Shown: positions 43,985-53,620 of the stretch, one piece after another
How positions within the stretch are numbered: the stretch's first letter is position 1
Layout of the letters: each line of letters starts with the position of its first letter
From: Xanthomonas prunicola
GTDB lineage: Bacteria > Pseudomonadota > Gammaproteobacteria > Xanthomonadales > Xanthomonadaceae
NCBI RefSeq assembly: GCF_002846205.1
Contig: NZ_PHKV01000009.1
Location: 1 to 64,000 of the forward strand
Direction of reading: 5' to 3'
Length of the DNA stretch: 64,000 nucleotides
Program-made: the position numbers and the translations under genes
The notes under the pieces: generated by a model
Told to the model about the DNA's origin: nothing
The model's input: the letters and a program-made list of their open reading frames with translations, nothing else
The model's database searches: none

Positions 43985-45043
43985 ATGCCGCAGTCGGCTG
44001 CATGGGCGCAACACACGCCGCTGAGTGATGTCACCACCGCTAGTGCAACAGGGGCTGCAGTGGCGGCAGATCCGTTCGGCGAACATCGTCCGCGGCGCTT
44101 AACCGTGCGTCGGCAGATTCTCGGCGCGCTGTTCCATTTCCAAAGCGATAGCCAAGCGCTGCTGGCACTGGTCGATGCCGCCTATGCCGGCTTGCCCGCG
44201 CATCGCTTGCCGGGCGCGCCAGAATTTCATGTCACGTTGGACCTGCTGCCGCGTGCGCCGGGCAGCATCGGTGTAGAACCGGCGGCGGTACGCACGCACG
44301 CCAGTGGTGGCCTGTTGTGCGGCGTCATGGATGCCTGCAATTACCTGATGCTGTCGGTGCCACAGCGCCGCGCAATGCTGGTGGTATCGGAGGACATGCT
44401 CGCCCACGCGTATCACGTGCGTTATGAGTTGATCGAATTTGCCGTGTTCCTGCTGGCCGCGCGTGGCATCGGGCTGGTGCCGTTACATGGCGCCTGCGTC
44501 GGTCGACGCGGCCGTAGCGTGTTGCTGCTCGGTGCCAGTGGTACGGGAAAGTCGACATTGGCCTTGCATAGCCTGTTGCATGGCCTGGAGTTCATCGCCG
44601 AAGACGGCGTGTTCGTGGCGCCGGAGAGCTTGCTCACCACCGGCGTCGCCAATTTCCTGCATTTGCGTGCCGAAGCGCTAGCGCTGGTCGATGCGCAGAC
44701 GTGCGCATGGATCAGCGCATCGCCGGTAATCCGGCGCCGCAGCGGCGTGGAGAAATTCGAGGTTGATATCCGCCATGGTCATGGGCATCTCGCGCCCAAG
44801 CCCATGCAGTTGCATGCGGTGGTCATGGTGTCCAGGGCACCGGCCAGCGTCTCGGCGCAGCGCCTGGTCGCGGTACCGGCCGAGCAAGTCGCTGCCTGCC
44901 TGAGCCACGATCAACCCTATGCTGCCGGTCAGCCCGGCTGGCAGCAGTTTGTCGAACAGGTGCAGCGCATCGGCATTTTTACACTGTACCGTGGCACGCA
45001 TCCGCAGGCGTCGGTGGATGCGCTGCTGCAGCTGTTGCAATGA
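43985..45043 (+). CDS. HPr serine kinase-like protein
   Basis: This 352-residue protein has the HPr kinase/phosphorylase C-terminal fold. Walker A is L-G-A-S-G-T-G-K-S-T at residues 182-191, preceded by the family's P-L-H-G-A-C-V and followed by an acidic E-D-G-V-F-V near 206. It is not true HprK: it lacks that enzyme's conserved signature, and no HPr/PTS gene is nearby. HprK-related kinases occur in lasso-peptide and exosortase-linked loci, where some phosphorylate peptide precursors. The target here is unknown. It is followed after 66 bases by an ABC exporter gene. Confidence 0.78.
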   Translation: MPQSAAWAQHTPLSDVTTASATGAAVAADPFGEHRPRRLTVRRQILGALFHFQSDSQALLALVDAAYAGLPAHRLPGAPEFHVTLDLLPRAPGSIGVEPAAVRTHASGGLLCGVMDACNYLMLSVPQRRAMLVVSEDMLAHAYHVRYELIEFAVFLLAARGIGLVPLHGACVGRRGRSVLLLGASGTGKSTLALHSLLHGLEFIAEDGVFVAPESLLTTGVANFLHLRAEALALVDAQTCAWISASPVIRRRSGVEKFEVDIRHGHGHLAPKPMQLHAVVMVSRAPASVSAQRLVAVPAEQVAACLSHDQPYAAGQPGWQQFVEQVQRIGIFTLYRGTHPQASVDALLQLLQ

Positions 45044-45109
45044 GCAGTGGCCCGCAAGCGTGCCGCGGCGCGAATGACCCACAGGCCGTCGTAGCGCATC
45101 GAGGACTGC

Positions 45110-46846
45110 ATGTTGCGCGCGGCTGAGCTGCAGGCAATGACTGCGCAGCAACGCATGCGCACCATGCTGCACCACTTCGCGAACACCCTGGTGCCGGCAG
45201 ACATGCCGGCAATTGCATTGTACGTCGCGTTATCACTGGCCGCCGCGCTGGCAGGCAGCATCGTGGCCGTATGCCTGCTGCCGTTGGTGCAGCCCGGCCA
45301 CAGCGTGCAACTGGTTGGCTATCGCCTGGCATTGCCGGGTGGATTGACGATGCAGGCGGGCTTGTTCGTGGCGGTGAGCCTGCTGTTTGCCGCATTGCGC
45401 TGGCAGAGCGCTCGGCTGGCCGCGCGCTTGACCAGCCGCTATGCCATCGGCCTGCGCACACGCGTGCATGCGGCATTAATCGACGCGCCATTGACCGCTT
45501 TGTCCGGTGCCAGCTCGGCAGAAATCGCCAATGTGCTCACCTACAACATCGAGATCGCAACGCAAGGCTCCAGCGCCGTACTGCAGCTCTTGGTCGCGGC
45601 GATCACTGCCCTGGTGAGCGTGTGCATCGCGGTAATGATCGCACCTGCGCTGTTGATCGCCACACCGTTGCTGGCGGTGCTGGCTTGGTTGGGCTTGCGT
45701 ATCTCCAGCAGCGATGAACAGGCGCGCATCAGCCGTATCTATGTGGCGGACATGACCCGGTTATTCTGGCTGAGCGAAGATTTTCCGCGTCGTTTGCGCC
45801 ACGTGCGTTCGTTTCAGCGTGAAGACCTCGAAACCAGTCATTACGAGCGCATTTCGGCGCGATTGGGATATGGCTATGCGCAACAGCAAGAGCTGGTTGC
45901 CGGCAGCCGACTGCTGCTCGAGCTCACTGCGGTGATCGCCATCGCCGGCATTCTGGTGGTGGCCAATCGATGGCAGGGGGCCGATCGCGCTGCGCTGATC
46001 ACCGTCAGTCTGTTGCTTGGCCGTTTGCTGCCGTACCTGGTCACCACGCGGCAGAGCGTGCAGCAGTTGCGTTCGGCATGGCCGGCGCTGCAGTTGTGGC
46101 GCCGCTATGTGGACCTGGGCGCTGCGCGTGCACATGCACCGGAAGAAACGGCCGAACCGCTGGCGGCCGCGCTGCATATCGAACACATCGGGCTGGCGCC
46201 ACCGCTGCCCCAGCTCGCGCTCGAATCGATGGTGTTGGTGCCAGGTCAGATGACGCTGGTGGTGGGCATCTCCGGCGTGGGCAAGAGTAGCCTGATGGAT
46301 GTGCTTTCCGGCCAGACGCCCCCGGCGCAATTCGTGGCGCACACGGGCGGGCGCCGGCTGACGTTTTCCACGTATCGACATCTTGTGCGACATAGCGCGT
46401 ATATCGGCCAGGGCGTACGGCCGTGGCAGCGCACGGTACGCGAGTGCCTGCAGTGGGCGCTGCCCGGTGTTTCCGATGCACGCATGTGGGAGGTGCTGGG
46501 CGATGTCGGCCTGGGTGCGCGGCTGCAGCTCGATGCGCAAGGCCTGGATGCGCCGATTCATGCACAGGACGGGCGACTGTCTGGCGGCGAATCCCAGCGC
46601 CTGCTGCTGGCGCAGGTCCTACTGCGGCGGCCGACCCTGGCGGTGCTGGACGAAGCAACTAGCGCACTGGACGCCGATGCCGAACATCAGGTGTTAAGCA
46701 CCTTGCGCGCGCGTCTGCCAGACACCGTGCTGGTGGTTGTTTCGCATCGCACCAGCTTGGCCGCAGTGGCCGATCGCACCGTGACATTGGGTGGTGCGCC
46801 TGTTGGACAGGTGCATATCAGCTCCCCGGAAATTGCCACACCGTAG
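45110..46846 (+). CDS. ABC-type exporter, fused membrane and ATPase domains
   Basis: This 578-residue half-transporter has about six membrane helices in the first 310 residues. An ATPase domain follows with Walker A G-I-S-G-V-G-K-S-S (386-394), signature L-S-G-G-E-S-Q-R (490-497), Walker B L-A-V-L-D-E (510-515) and switch His in V-V-S-H-R-T. It has no N-terminal C39 peptidase domain, so any peptide leader would have to be removed by another enzyme. Start ATG 45110 has GAGG five bases ahead. Together with the kinase-like protein, radical SAM and nucleotidyltransferase it forms a compact unit whose exported product is unknown. Confidence 0.87.
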   Translation: MLRAAELQAMTAQQRMRTMLHHFANTLVPADMPAIALYVALSLAAALAGSIVAVCLLPLVQPGHSVQLVGYRLALPGGLTMQAGLFVAVSLLFAALRWQSARLAARLTSRYAIGLRTRVHAALIDAPLTALSGASSAEIANVLTYNIEIATQGSSAVLQLLVAAITALVSVCIAVMIAPALLIATPLLAVLAWLGLRISSSDEQARISRIYVADMTRLFWLSEDFPRRLRHVRSFQREDLETSHYERISARLGYGYAQQQELVAGSRLLLELTAVIAIAGILVVANRWQGADRAALITVSLLLGRLLPYLVTTRQSVQQLRSAWPALQLWRRYVDLGAARAHAPEETAEPLAAALHIEHIGLAPPLPQLALESMVLVPGQMTLVVGISGVGKSSLMDVLSGQTPPAQFVAHTGGRRLTFSTYRHLVRHSAYIGQGVRPWQRTVRECLQWALPGVSDARMWEVLGDVGLGARLQLDAQGLDAPIHAQDGRLSGGESQRLLLAQVLLRRPTLAVLDEATSALDADAEHQVLSTLRARLPDTVLVVVSHRTSLAAVADRTVTLGGAPVGQVHISSPEIATP

Positions 46847-47021
46847 GACATGCGCTAGGCGCGTCACACGCTGGCAGGTCGCTTGCTCCGCCAGTGGCTG
46901 ACAAAACATGGTGCTTACTCGTGAGGTCTGCGTCTTTGGTGTGCGGGGCCCGTGTGGGTAAGCTGCGCTGCGCATCGGCCGCAGACGCCAGGGCGATCGC
47001 GCAGCGGTTCATTCGCCGCAA

Positions 47022-48437
47022 TCAACCCGCAATCTCTTCCAGCGCACGATTGCGCGTGCGCGGCCCGAACACTGCAATCACGCTCGCCACGATCGACATG
47101 CTGAGCGCGATGAAGGCCAGGACGCCATGGCTGCCGACCTGCGCCAGCAGCCAACCGATCAGCACGCTGCTCACTGCCGTGGACAAGCGGCTGAACGAAT
47201 AGCAGAAGCCCACCGCACGCGCACGCAGACCGGTGGGGAACAGCTCGGCCTGATAGCCGTGATAGGCAAAGCTCATCCAGGCATTGCAGAACGCGACCAT
47301 GGCCCCGCACATCACCATGCCGGCTGCCTGATGCTGTAACGCGAACAGCCCACCGAACAGCACCGCGCCCAACGCCGATGCGGTGATCTGCCATTTGTTT
47401 TCCCAGCGCTGCGCAAACCGCAGCAACACCAACGGCGCTAGCGGGTAGGCCAGCGAGATCGCAAACGAATACGCCAGGGTTTTGGTCACCCCGGGCCCAG
47501 TGCCCTGCGCCGAGATCAGCGCCGGCAGCCAGTTACCGAAACCGAAAAAGCCGATTGCCTGAAACACATGGAAGACCACCAACATGCCGATGCGCCCGCG
47601 ATACGGCGCGCGCCATAGCAGCGATGTCGGCATGACGCCGGCAGGCGAGGGCACGACCGACTGCGGCTCGGGTAATGGCGCACCCACATCGCGCGTGCAG
47701 CGCGCCTCCAGCTCGGTCACCACTGCATCGGCTTCCGCATGTCGGCCGTGCGCGGCCAGCCAGCGCGCCGATTCAGGTAAGCGACTGCGCAGCCACCAGA
47801 TCGCCAGCGCAAACACGCCGCTGAGCAACACCACCCAGCGCCAGCCGCTCACACCCAATGGCGCATACGGCACCAACATCCACGCGGTCAGCGCGACCGT
47901 GGGCACCGCCAGAAATTGCACGAAAAATGCGAATGCGAACGCCGCACTGCGCATGTGCCGCGGCACCAATTCGGACAGATAGGTGTCGATGGTCACCAGC
48001 TCGATCCCCAACCCGATGCCGACCACAAAGCGCAGCACGATCACACCGGTGGCGGTGCTCTGCAGGCCCATCGCCACGGTTGCGGCGGTGTACCAGATCA
48101 GGGCGAAGGTGAACACCGGCCGACGCCCGAATCGGTCGGCGAACGGGCTCAAGAGTGCGGCACCCACAAACAGCCCAAGGAAGGTGGCGGCCGCAAATGC
48201 GGCTTGATCGGACATGCCGAACGCTCCGTCCGCGCCGCTGGCAAAAATGCCGTCACGCATCAGCCCGGGGCTGATGTAGGCGGTCTGGAACAGGTCGTAC
48301 AACTCGAAAAACCCGCCCAGCGCCAGCAATCCCACCAACCGCCATAGCGTCGCGCTGGCCGGCAATCGATCGATCCGCGCCGCGATCTGCGCCGAAAGCG
48401 AGGGCTGTGCAAGGGCAGGCGAGGCAGTCGGAGACAT
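47022..48437 (-). CDS. Major facilitator superfamily transporter
   Basis: This 471-residue protein has 12 predicted membrane helices. Family motifs are visible: P-F-A-D-R-F-G-R-R-P (loop 2-3), R-F-V-V-G-I-G-L-G-I-E, and a central cytoplasmic loop after R-L-P-E-S-A-R-W-L. The F-E-L-Y-D-L-F segment in helix 1 and the overall look match the sugar/aromatic-acid (SP/AAHS/MHS) branch. The substrate is not evident. Transcribed alone on the minus strand. Confidence 0.88.
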   Translation of the reverse strand: MSPTASPALAQPSLSAQIAARIDRLPASATLWRLVGLLALGGFFELYDLFQTAYISPGLMRDGIFASGADGAFGMSDQAAFAAATFLGLFVGAALLSPFADRFGRRPVFTFALIWYTAATVAMGLQSTATGVIVLRFVVGIGLGIELVTIDTYLSELVPRHMRSAAFAFAFFVQFLAVPTVALTAWMLVPYAPLGVSGWRWVVLLSGVFALAIWWLRSRLPESARWLAAHGRHAEADAVVTELEARCTRDVGAPLPEPQSVVPSPAGVMPTSLLWRAPYRGRIGMLVVFHVFQAIGFFGFGNWLPALISAQGTGPGVTKTLAYSFAISLAYPLAPLVLLRFAQRWENKWQITASALGAVLFGGLFALQHQAAGMVMCGAMVAFCNAWMSFAYHGYQAELFPTGLRARAVGFCYSFSRLSTAVSSVLIGWLLAQVGSHGVLAFIALSMSIVASVIAVFGPRTRNRALEEIAG

Positions 48438-49124
48438 GGGCGAACAACCGCAGGCAGGGTGCCTTCATCATAGCCAGCGTCTGGATCCGGTCGCGGCCAA
48501 GCTTCGTCGCGCAGTCAATGCGTTCGTCTGCGGGCGAGAGGGCGCCTGGCATTCAGCAGGGAGCAGGCGGCGAGGGGGCAGCAATTCGCACTGTGCACCA
48601 GCAACATCAGCAGCAGCCAGCAGGCGATCAAGCAGAAGGCAGAAGGCGAGCAGTCTGCACTCACCACCAGCGTGCCCAGCTAGAGCTCCTCGCCCCTCGG
48701 GGCGCAGAGGCACGGCTTGCGCGCCATTGGCGCGCTTGCCTTGGAACGCCCGTGTTGCAGGCCCGGCCCGGAGCGCGCAGCGGGGGCAAGGGTCCGGTGC
48801 AAATCGTTCAGCAGGCCGCGCAGCACTCCGCTCCGATCGCAGCCGGCGCGAGGCACGCATGCGCAGACACTTGTGACGAAATGAGGCGCTCGCGGAAACG
48901 GAGCGACCGCGACCGCGCCGTCACCGAAGCACTCCCCCAGACCGCAGACACAACGTGCTCCGCCAGCAGCACGCTCAACACCGCAGCGACTCTTGTCAGA
49001 GCCCACGCCCCATCCGTTGTCCGACTGCTGGAATGCTGTAATCCCCCTCAGCACCCGCCAGGCCGCTGGCAAAACCGCCGGGCCAGCCCCATCTGTTGCT
49101 CATAACTCTCTCCGGAGTCATCCG
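48438..49124. other. Long divergent intergenic region with hairpins
   Basis: This 687-base region lies between the MFS gene (minus) and the oxidoreductase gene (plus). Open frames are present but look non-coding: skewed, Gln/Ala/Arg-rich and without ribosome binding sites. Two strong hairpins lie close together: CGCCCC/GGGGCG at 48691-48704 and GCGCGCCA/TGGCGCGC at 48719-48735. An unannotated small RNA or decayed sequence is possible. Confidence 0.4.
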
Positions 49125-50126
49125 ATGACCCGCATTTCCGTGCTCGATCTGGCGCCAGTTTGCGAAGGCAGCGATACCACCCAGGCCTTCGCCAATATGC
49201 TCGATCTGGCCCAGCATGCCGAGGGTTGGGGCTATCAACGCTACTGGCTGGCAGAGCACCACAACATGCCGGGCATCGCCAGCGCTGCTACTGCCGTGTT
49301 GATTGGCCATGTCGCTGGCGGCACCAAGACCATCCGTGTCGGTGCCGGCGGCATCATGTTGCCCAACCACGCACCGCTACAGGTGGCCGAACAATTCGGC
49401 ACGCTCGCCTCGCTGTATCCGCAACGCATCGACCTGGGCCTGGGCCGCGCGCCCGGCACCGACCAGCCCACCGCACGCGCCCTGCGGCGCTATTTCGACA
49501 GCGCCGATCACTTCCCGCAGGACGTGGCCGAATTGCTGCGCTATTTCGCGCCGGCAGTACCGGGGCAACTGGTCCAAGCCGTTCCCGGCGCCGGGCTGGA
49601 GGTGCCGGTGTGGCTGCTGGGGTCGAGCCTGTTCAGTGCACGCCTGGCGGCAGCGATGGGCTTGTCGTTTGCGTTCGCCTCTCACTTTGCACCCGACGCG
49701 ATGGACGAAGCGGTGGCGATCTATCGCCGCGAATTCCGCCCATCCGCACAGCTCGCCAAGCCGCACGTCATGCTGGCCTTGAATGTGGTGGCGGCCGACA
49801 CCCAAGCGCAGGCACGGCGTCTGTTCACGACCCAGCAGCAGAGCTTCGTCAATCTGCGTCGGGGCAAGCCGGGCAAGATCCCCGCGCCCATCGACGACAT
49901 CGACAGCTTCTGGCAGCCACATGAGCGCGTGGGCGTAGAGCGTGCACTGGCCTGCACGGTACTCGGCGATGCCGAGCAGATCACACAAGGCGTGGCCGAT
50001 TTCATCGAGCGCCACACGCCGGACGAACTGTTGTTCACTGCCAACATCTACGACCACGCCGCGCGCTTGCGCTCCTTCGAAATTGCCGCTGCAGCATGCC
50101 GCGAGCTGGATGTGACTTTGGCGTGA
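49125..50126 (+). CDS. Luciferase-like flavin-dependent oxidoreductase
   Basis: This 333-residue TIM-barrel protein of the bacterial luciferase-like monooxygenase class (MsnO8-type) opens with [12 protein letters not shown]. It has [12 protein letters not shown], then [11 protein letters not shown] and [12 protein letters not shown], all hallmarks of the family. FMN-dependent oxidation is expected but the substrate is unknown. ATG 49125 has CGGAG upstream. The next gene encodes another FMN-binding protein. Confidence 0.88.
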   Translation: MTRISVLDLAPVCEGSDTTQAFANMLDLAQHAEGWGYQRYWLAEHHNMPGIASAATAVLIGHVAGGTKTIRVGAGGIMLPNHAPLQVAEQFGTLASLYPQRIDLGLGRAPGTDQPTARALRRYFDSADHFPQDVAELLRYFAPAVPGQLVQAVPGAGLEVPVWLLGSSLFSARLAAAMGLSFAFASHFAPDAMDEAVAIYRREFRPSAQLAKPHVMLALNVVAADTQAQARRLFTTQQQSFVNLRRGKPGKIPAPIDDIDSFWQPHERVGVERALACTVLGDAEQITQGVADFIERHTPDELLFTANIYDHAARLRSFEIAAAACRELDVTLA

Positions 50127-50186
50127 TTCACGTCGCTTTGCGCGGCGATCCGCTGTGATGCGTGCACATTCATTGGGAAGACCAGC

Positions 50187-50687
50187 ATGCAATTTCAGGA
50201 ACGCAGCGAGAGCATCAAGCAGTTGGCCGAATTGATCCGCGGCGTGGACATCGCGATGTTCACGACCGTGTCGGCCGACGGCAAACTGGTGAGCCGCCCG
50301 CTGGGCACGCAGGAAGTCGAGTTCGACGGCGACCTGTGGTTCGCCACCGCCGCCGACAGCCCGAAAGTAGCGGAAATTGCCGCCGATCCGCGCGTCAACG
50401 TGGCCTATGCCTCGGCCTCGAAAAACACCTATGTCTCGGTGGCCGGCACTGCGCGTGTGGTCCATGACCGTGCCAAGATCGAAGAACTGTGGTCGCCGGC
50501 GATGAAGGTGTTTTTCCCGGGTGGCAAGGACGACCCGAACCTGCGTTTGATCCACGTGCGCGCCGAATCGGCCGAATACTGGGATGGCCCCAGCGGGTTG
50601 CTCGGCAAGGCACTGTATTTCGTGATGACAGCGGTGACCGACGATACCGGCAGCCTGTCGGACAACCGCGTGGTCGATCTGAAGTAA
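50187..50687 (+). CDS. Pyridoxamine-phosphate-oxidase-like general stress protein
   Basis: This 166-residue split-barrel flavin-binding protein has I-A-M-F-T-T-V-S-A-D-G-K-L-V-S-R-P-L, L-W-F-A-T-A-A-D-S-P-K-V and V-A-Y-A-S-A-S-K-N-T-Y-V-S-V-A-G-T-A. These match the general stress protein 26-like branch, which binds FMN or FAD but is not the true pyridoxine biosynthesis enzyme. A stress or redox role is likely. It sits 60 bases after the luciferase-like gene. Confidence 0.87.
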   Translation: MQFQERSESIKQLAELIRGVDIAMFTTVSADGKLVSRPLGTQEVEFDGDLWFATAADSPKVAEIAADPRVNVAYASASKNTYVSVAGTARVVHDRAKIEELWSPAMKVFFPGGKDDPNLRLIHVRAESAEYWDGPSGLLGKALYFVMTAVTDDTGSLSDNRVVDLK

Positions 50688-50718
50688 CGCCGTTAGAAAC
50701 GCGCCGGACGCGTTGCGC

Positions 50719-51387
50719 TCAGCGCCAGGCGTCCGGCCACCAATCGCGGATCAGGTCCACCAGCTGGTCGGAGGTGACCCCGAAGACGGCCACCGAGATC
50801 AGCGCAGCTGCCCAGCCCACCAGCATCAGTGCGCCGTCGCGCTCGAGCAGGGCCAGCGCAAATAGCAGCAGGATCAAGCCGAAAAGATAGTTGGTGAACG
50901 GGATCGGCAGCGTCAGCAAAATGCCCACCAGCACCAGCAGCAAGCCGGTAAATACTTGCGCCGGCATCCGGTCCAGCATGCCGTGCAGGCGCGGTTTGAG
51001 CAGGCGATCCAGGCGTTGCAGCGTTGGCCCCAATCTGGAGACGAAACGCTGGCTGGTGCGACGGCGCGGCCCACGTTCGCCGATGAAGCGCGGCACCCAC
51101 GGCTTGCGTAGGCAGCACATCATTTGCAGGCCGATCAGGATCGTCAGCGGCCCGCTGATGCCACCGGCAACCCCGGGAATCGGGATGAACGAGGGCAGGA
51201 TCGCCAGAAACAGGAACACGCCGAAGGCGCTTTGCTGCAGATCGGCCAAGATCTCGCGGACACGTAACACCTGGTCCGGATCGCCTTCGCTGAAGGCCGC
51301 CAACAAGCTGCGGATGCCTTCGTTGCGGTAACGCATCTGCTCGCTGGTGTCGTCGCGCGGTGCGCTGCCGTCACCCGACGATGTCAT
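50719..51387 (-). CDS. ExoD-family membrane protein
   Basis: This 222-residue protein has the ExoD pattern: F-L-F-L-A-I-L-P-S-F-I-P-I-P-G-V-A-G-G-I-S-G in the first membrane region, a middle cytoplasmic basic stretch, then paired helices with L-P-I-P-F-T-N-Y-L-F-G-L. ExoD was first linked to exopolysaccharide synthesis in rhizobia; its biochemical role is unknown. Its start overlaps the end of the CorC-like gene by 17 bases. Confidence 0.85.
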   Translation of the reverse strand: MTSSGDGSAPRDDTSEQMRYRNEGIRSLLAAFSEGDPDQVLRVREILADLQQSAFGVFLFLAILPSFIPIPGVAGGISGPLTILIGLQMMCCLRKPWVPRFIGERGPRRRTSQRFVSRLGPTLQRLDRLLKPRLHGMLDRMPAQVFTGLLLVLVGILLTLPIPFTNYLFGLILLLFALALLERDGALMLVGWAAALISVAVFGVTSDQLVDLIRDWWPDAWR

Positions 51388-52711
51388 CGCTGTCCTCGTC
51401 GCCTAGCCGGCGCAACAGCAGCTTATCCACGCGTGCACCATCCAGGTCCACGATCTCGATGCGCCAGCCGGCCCAATCGAAGAATTCGCCGGCCTGCGGA
51501 ATGCGTCCGAAGTAATAAATGCACAGGCCCGCAAGCGTGTGGTAGTCGCCTTCGTCGGCGTCCGGCAAGTCGGCGCCGAGCACTTCGCGGAGTTCTTCCA
51601 CCGGCAGCGAGCCGTCGATCAGCAGCGAGCCGTCGGCACGCGTGATCACCAGCGCGTCTTCGTCGGTGTTTTCCACCGCCTGCAGACGGCCGACCACCGC
51701 GCCCATCAGGTCGCTGATGGTCACCAATCCGCGGATTTCGCCGTATTCGTCCACTACCAGCGCCATCGACTGCTGTTCTTCGCGGAAGATCTCCAGCAGC
51801 TTCATCGCATGCGTGGATTCGGACACGAACAAGGTATCGCGCAGTGCCTGGAACAGATTCTCCCCGTGCCCGCCCATGCGCGTAACCAGCGATTTGACTT
51901 CCAGCACGCCGGCAATGTCCTGGTCGCTGCCGCGGTAGACCGGGTAACGCGAAAATTCGTGCTCGCGCATCACCTGCAGATTGCGTTCCGGCTCGGCGTT
52001 GGTATCCAGCCAGGCGATGCGGTTGCGCGGGGTCATCAGGCTGTCGGCGGTGCGGTCGCCCAGCCGCATCACCCGGTTCATCATGTCGCGCTCGTGCGTA
52101 TCGATCACCCCGGCTTCGTGGCTTTCGGCCACCAGCATGCGGATCTCTTCTTCGGTGACCGATGCCGACTCGTTCTTGCCCATGCCCAACATGCGCAGGA
52201 CCAGCCGGGTGGAGCGCGCCAGCACCCACACCCCGGGCGCGGCAATCTTGGCCAGCCAGGCCATCGGCACCGCAACGAAGCCGGCGATGTCTTCGGAATT
52301 GCGCAGCGCCAGCCGCTTGGGCACCAGCTCGCCGAAGATCAGCGTCAGGAAGGTGATCAGCGCCACCGCCAGGGTGCTGCCGATGACAACCGAGTAAGGA
52401 CGCGGCTTGCCGACCAGTTCGAACGAGGCGGCCAAGGCCGGGAACACATCCTGCAGCCAGCTGGCGATGGCCTCACCGATCGCTTCGCCGCCGAACACGC
52501 CGGTCAGGATGCCGATCAGGGTGATGCCGATCTGGACCGTGGACAGGAAGTTTTCCGGACTTTCCGCCAAGGCCAGCGCCCGCGCTGCGCGCTTGCTGGA
52601 GCCGGCCATCTGCTTGAGGCGGCTCTTGCGCGAGGTCATCAACGACATCTCCGACATGGCGAAGAAGCCGTTCAACACAATCAGGGCGATGACGATCAGA
52701 AACTCAACCAC
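51371..52711 (-). CDS. CNNM/HlyC-CorC family transporter (DUF21-CBS-CorC)
   Basis: The 446-residue protein has an N-terminal DUF21 membrane domain (about residues 1-190, three to four helices). A CBS pair follows (from M-T-P-R-N-R-I-A-W-L-D-T; second repeat near V-V-D-E-Y-G-E-I-R-G-L-V-T), then a C-terminal CorC/HlyC domain (D-E-G-D-Y-H-T-L-A-G-L and I-P-Q-A-G-E-F). The family exports magnesium/cobalt or other cations. Older annotations as haemolysin are unlikely to be right. Confidence 0.9.
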   Translation of the reverse strand: MVEFLIVIALIVLNGFFAMSEMSLMTSRKSRLKQMAGSSKRAARALALAESPENFLSTVQIGITLIGILTGVFGGEAIGEAIASWLQDVFPALAASFELVGKPRPYSVVIGSTLAVALITFLTLIFGELVPKRLALRNSEDIAGFVAVPMAWLAKIAAPGVWVLARSTRLVLRMLGMGKNESASVTEEEIRMLVAESHEAGVIDTHERDMMNRVMRLGDRTADSLMTPRNRIAWLDTNAEPERNLQVMREHEFSRYPVYRGSDQDIAGVLEVKSLVTRMGGHGENLFQALRDTLFVSESTHAMKLLEIFREEQQSMALVVDEYGEIRGLVTISDLMGAVVGRLQAVENTDEDALVITRADGSLLIDGSLPVEELREVLGADLPDADEGDYHTLAGLCIYYFGRIPQAGEFFDWAGWRIEIVDLDGARVDKLLLRRLGDEDSDDIVG

Positions 52712-52984
52712 GGGCGTCTTCCCCGTTCAGTGAAGGGGAGGGCGGGGGAGCACTGGGTCTGCCGGCGGGCGCATGGGCCGGGCGGCAACACGGGGGGATA
52801 GGGTCGTCTTCCATAGGGTGCACCCGAAGGCGCGGGGGCATGTTACCAAACCCCAGGGTGGTTCGAGTTGGGAAATGCCGATGTGAAGGCCGGTTCCCGG
52901 CCCGAGATACCCAGGAAGGTCATGGAACGGTCATAATTCGCGCCTGGCGCCGTCTCTCCCTCGACGGCAGGAAGTTGTCCCCCC

Positions 52985-53611
52985 ATGTTCTCGTTGCAGA
53001 CCATCTTCGGTTCCGGCAAGCAGTTCTATGCGCTTCTGAACGAAGCGGCGCAGGCCGCCTACGACAGCACCAAGGCGTTGCACGCCATGATGCGCGAGTC
53101 CGACCGCCAACCCGCGCTGGACGCCTTCAAGCTGGCCCGCCTGCGCGAACGCGCTGCCTCCGACAAGATCGGCCAGGCGCTGGTGGACAGCTTCATGACC
53201 CCAATCGAGCGCGAAGACATCGAAGCGCTGGGCTCTGCGCTGTACAAGATCCCCAAGCAAGTCGAAAAATTCGCCGACCGCTATTCGCTGGCGACCAAGC
53301 ACCTGGAACACATCGACTTCGCTCCGCGCGCAGCGATGCTGGAGCAGGCCGCCGGGGTGGTGGTGGAGATGGTGACCGACCTACCGCACATGAACATCGA
53401 CCGCATGACCGCGCTCAACGACAAGCTGCGCACGCTCGAAAACGAAGCCGACCGGCTGATGCTGGAGCTGTACCGCGACATCTATTCCGGCCGCCTGGAC
53501 ACGCTGCAGATGTTCCTGCTCAAGGAGTTCTTCGAGATCCTGGAAAAAGCCATCGACCGTTGCCGCGAGGCAGGGGTGGTGGTCTACCAGATCGTGCTGA
53601 AGAACAGCTGA
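52985..53611 (+). CDS. DUF47/PhoU-like accessory protein of Pit transporter
   Basis: This 208-residue all-helical protein has the DUF47 pattern, with E-x-x-A-D motifs that bind metals in PhoU-like bundles (K-I-P-K-Q-V-E-K-F-A-D-R; L-E-N-E-A-D-R-L-M-L-E-L). The gene ends 9 bases before the Pit gene, and such pairs are widely conserved. It probably regulates or assists the phosphate transporter. Confidence 0.92.
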   Translation: MFSLQTIFGSGKQFYALLNEAAQAAYDSTKALHAMMRESDRQPALDAFKLARLRERAASDKIGQALVDSFMTPIEREDIEALGSALYKIPKQVEKFADRYSLATKHLEHIDFAPRAAMLEQAAGVVVEMVTDLPHMNIDRMTALNDKLRTLENEADRLMLELYRDIYSGRLDTLQMFLLKEFFEILEKAIDRCREAGVVVYQIVLKNS

Positions 53612-53620
53612 GGTCGCCGC

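Noticed and set aside
43985-45043. True HPr kinase/phosphorylase (hprK) of a phosphotransferase system
   Set aside because: No HPr or EI gene is adjacent and the sequence outside the Walker region does not match classic HprK, so it was called HPr-kinase-like.
48407-49105. 232-residue frame in the long intergenic region
   Set aside because: Low-complexity Gln/Ala/Arg/His content, no ribosome binding site and overlap with the MFS start. The region may hold an RNA, but this protein is unlikely.
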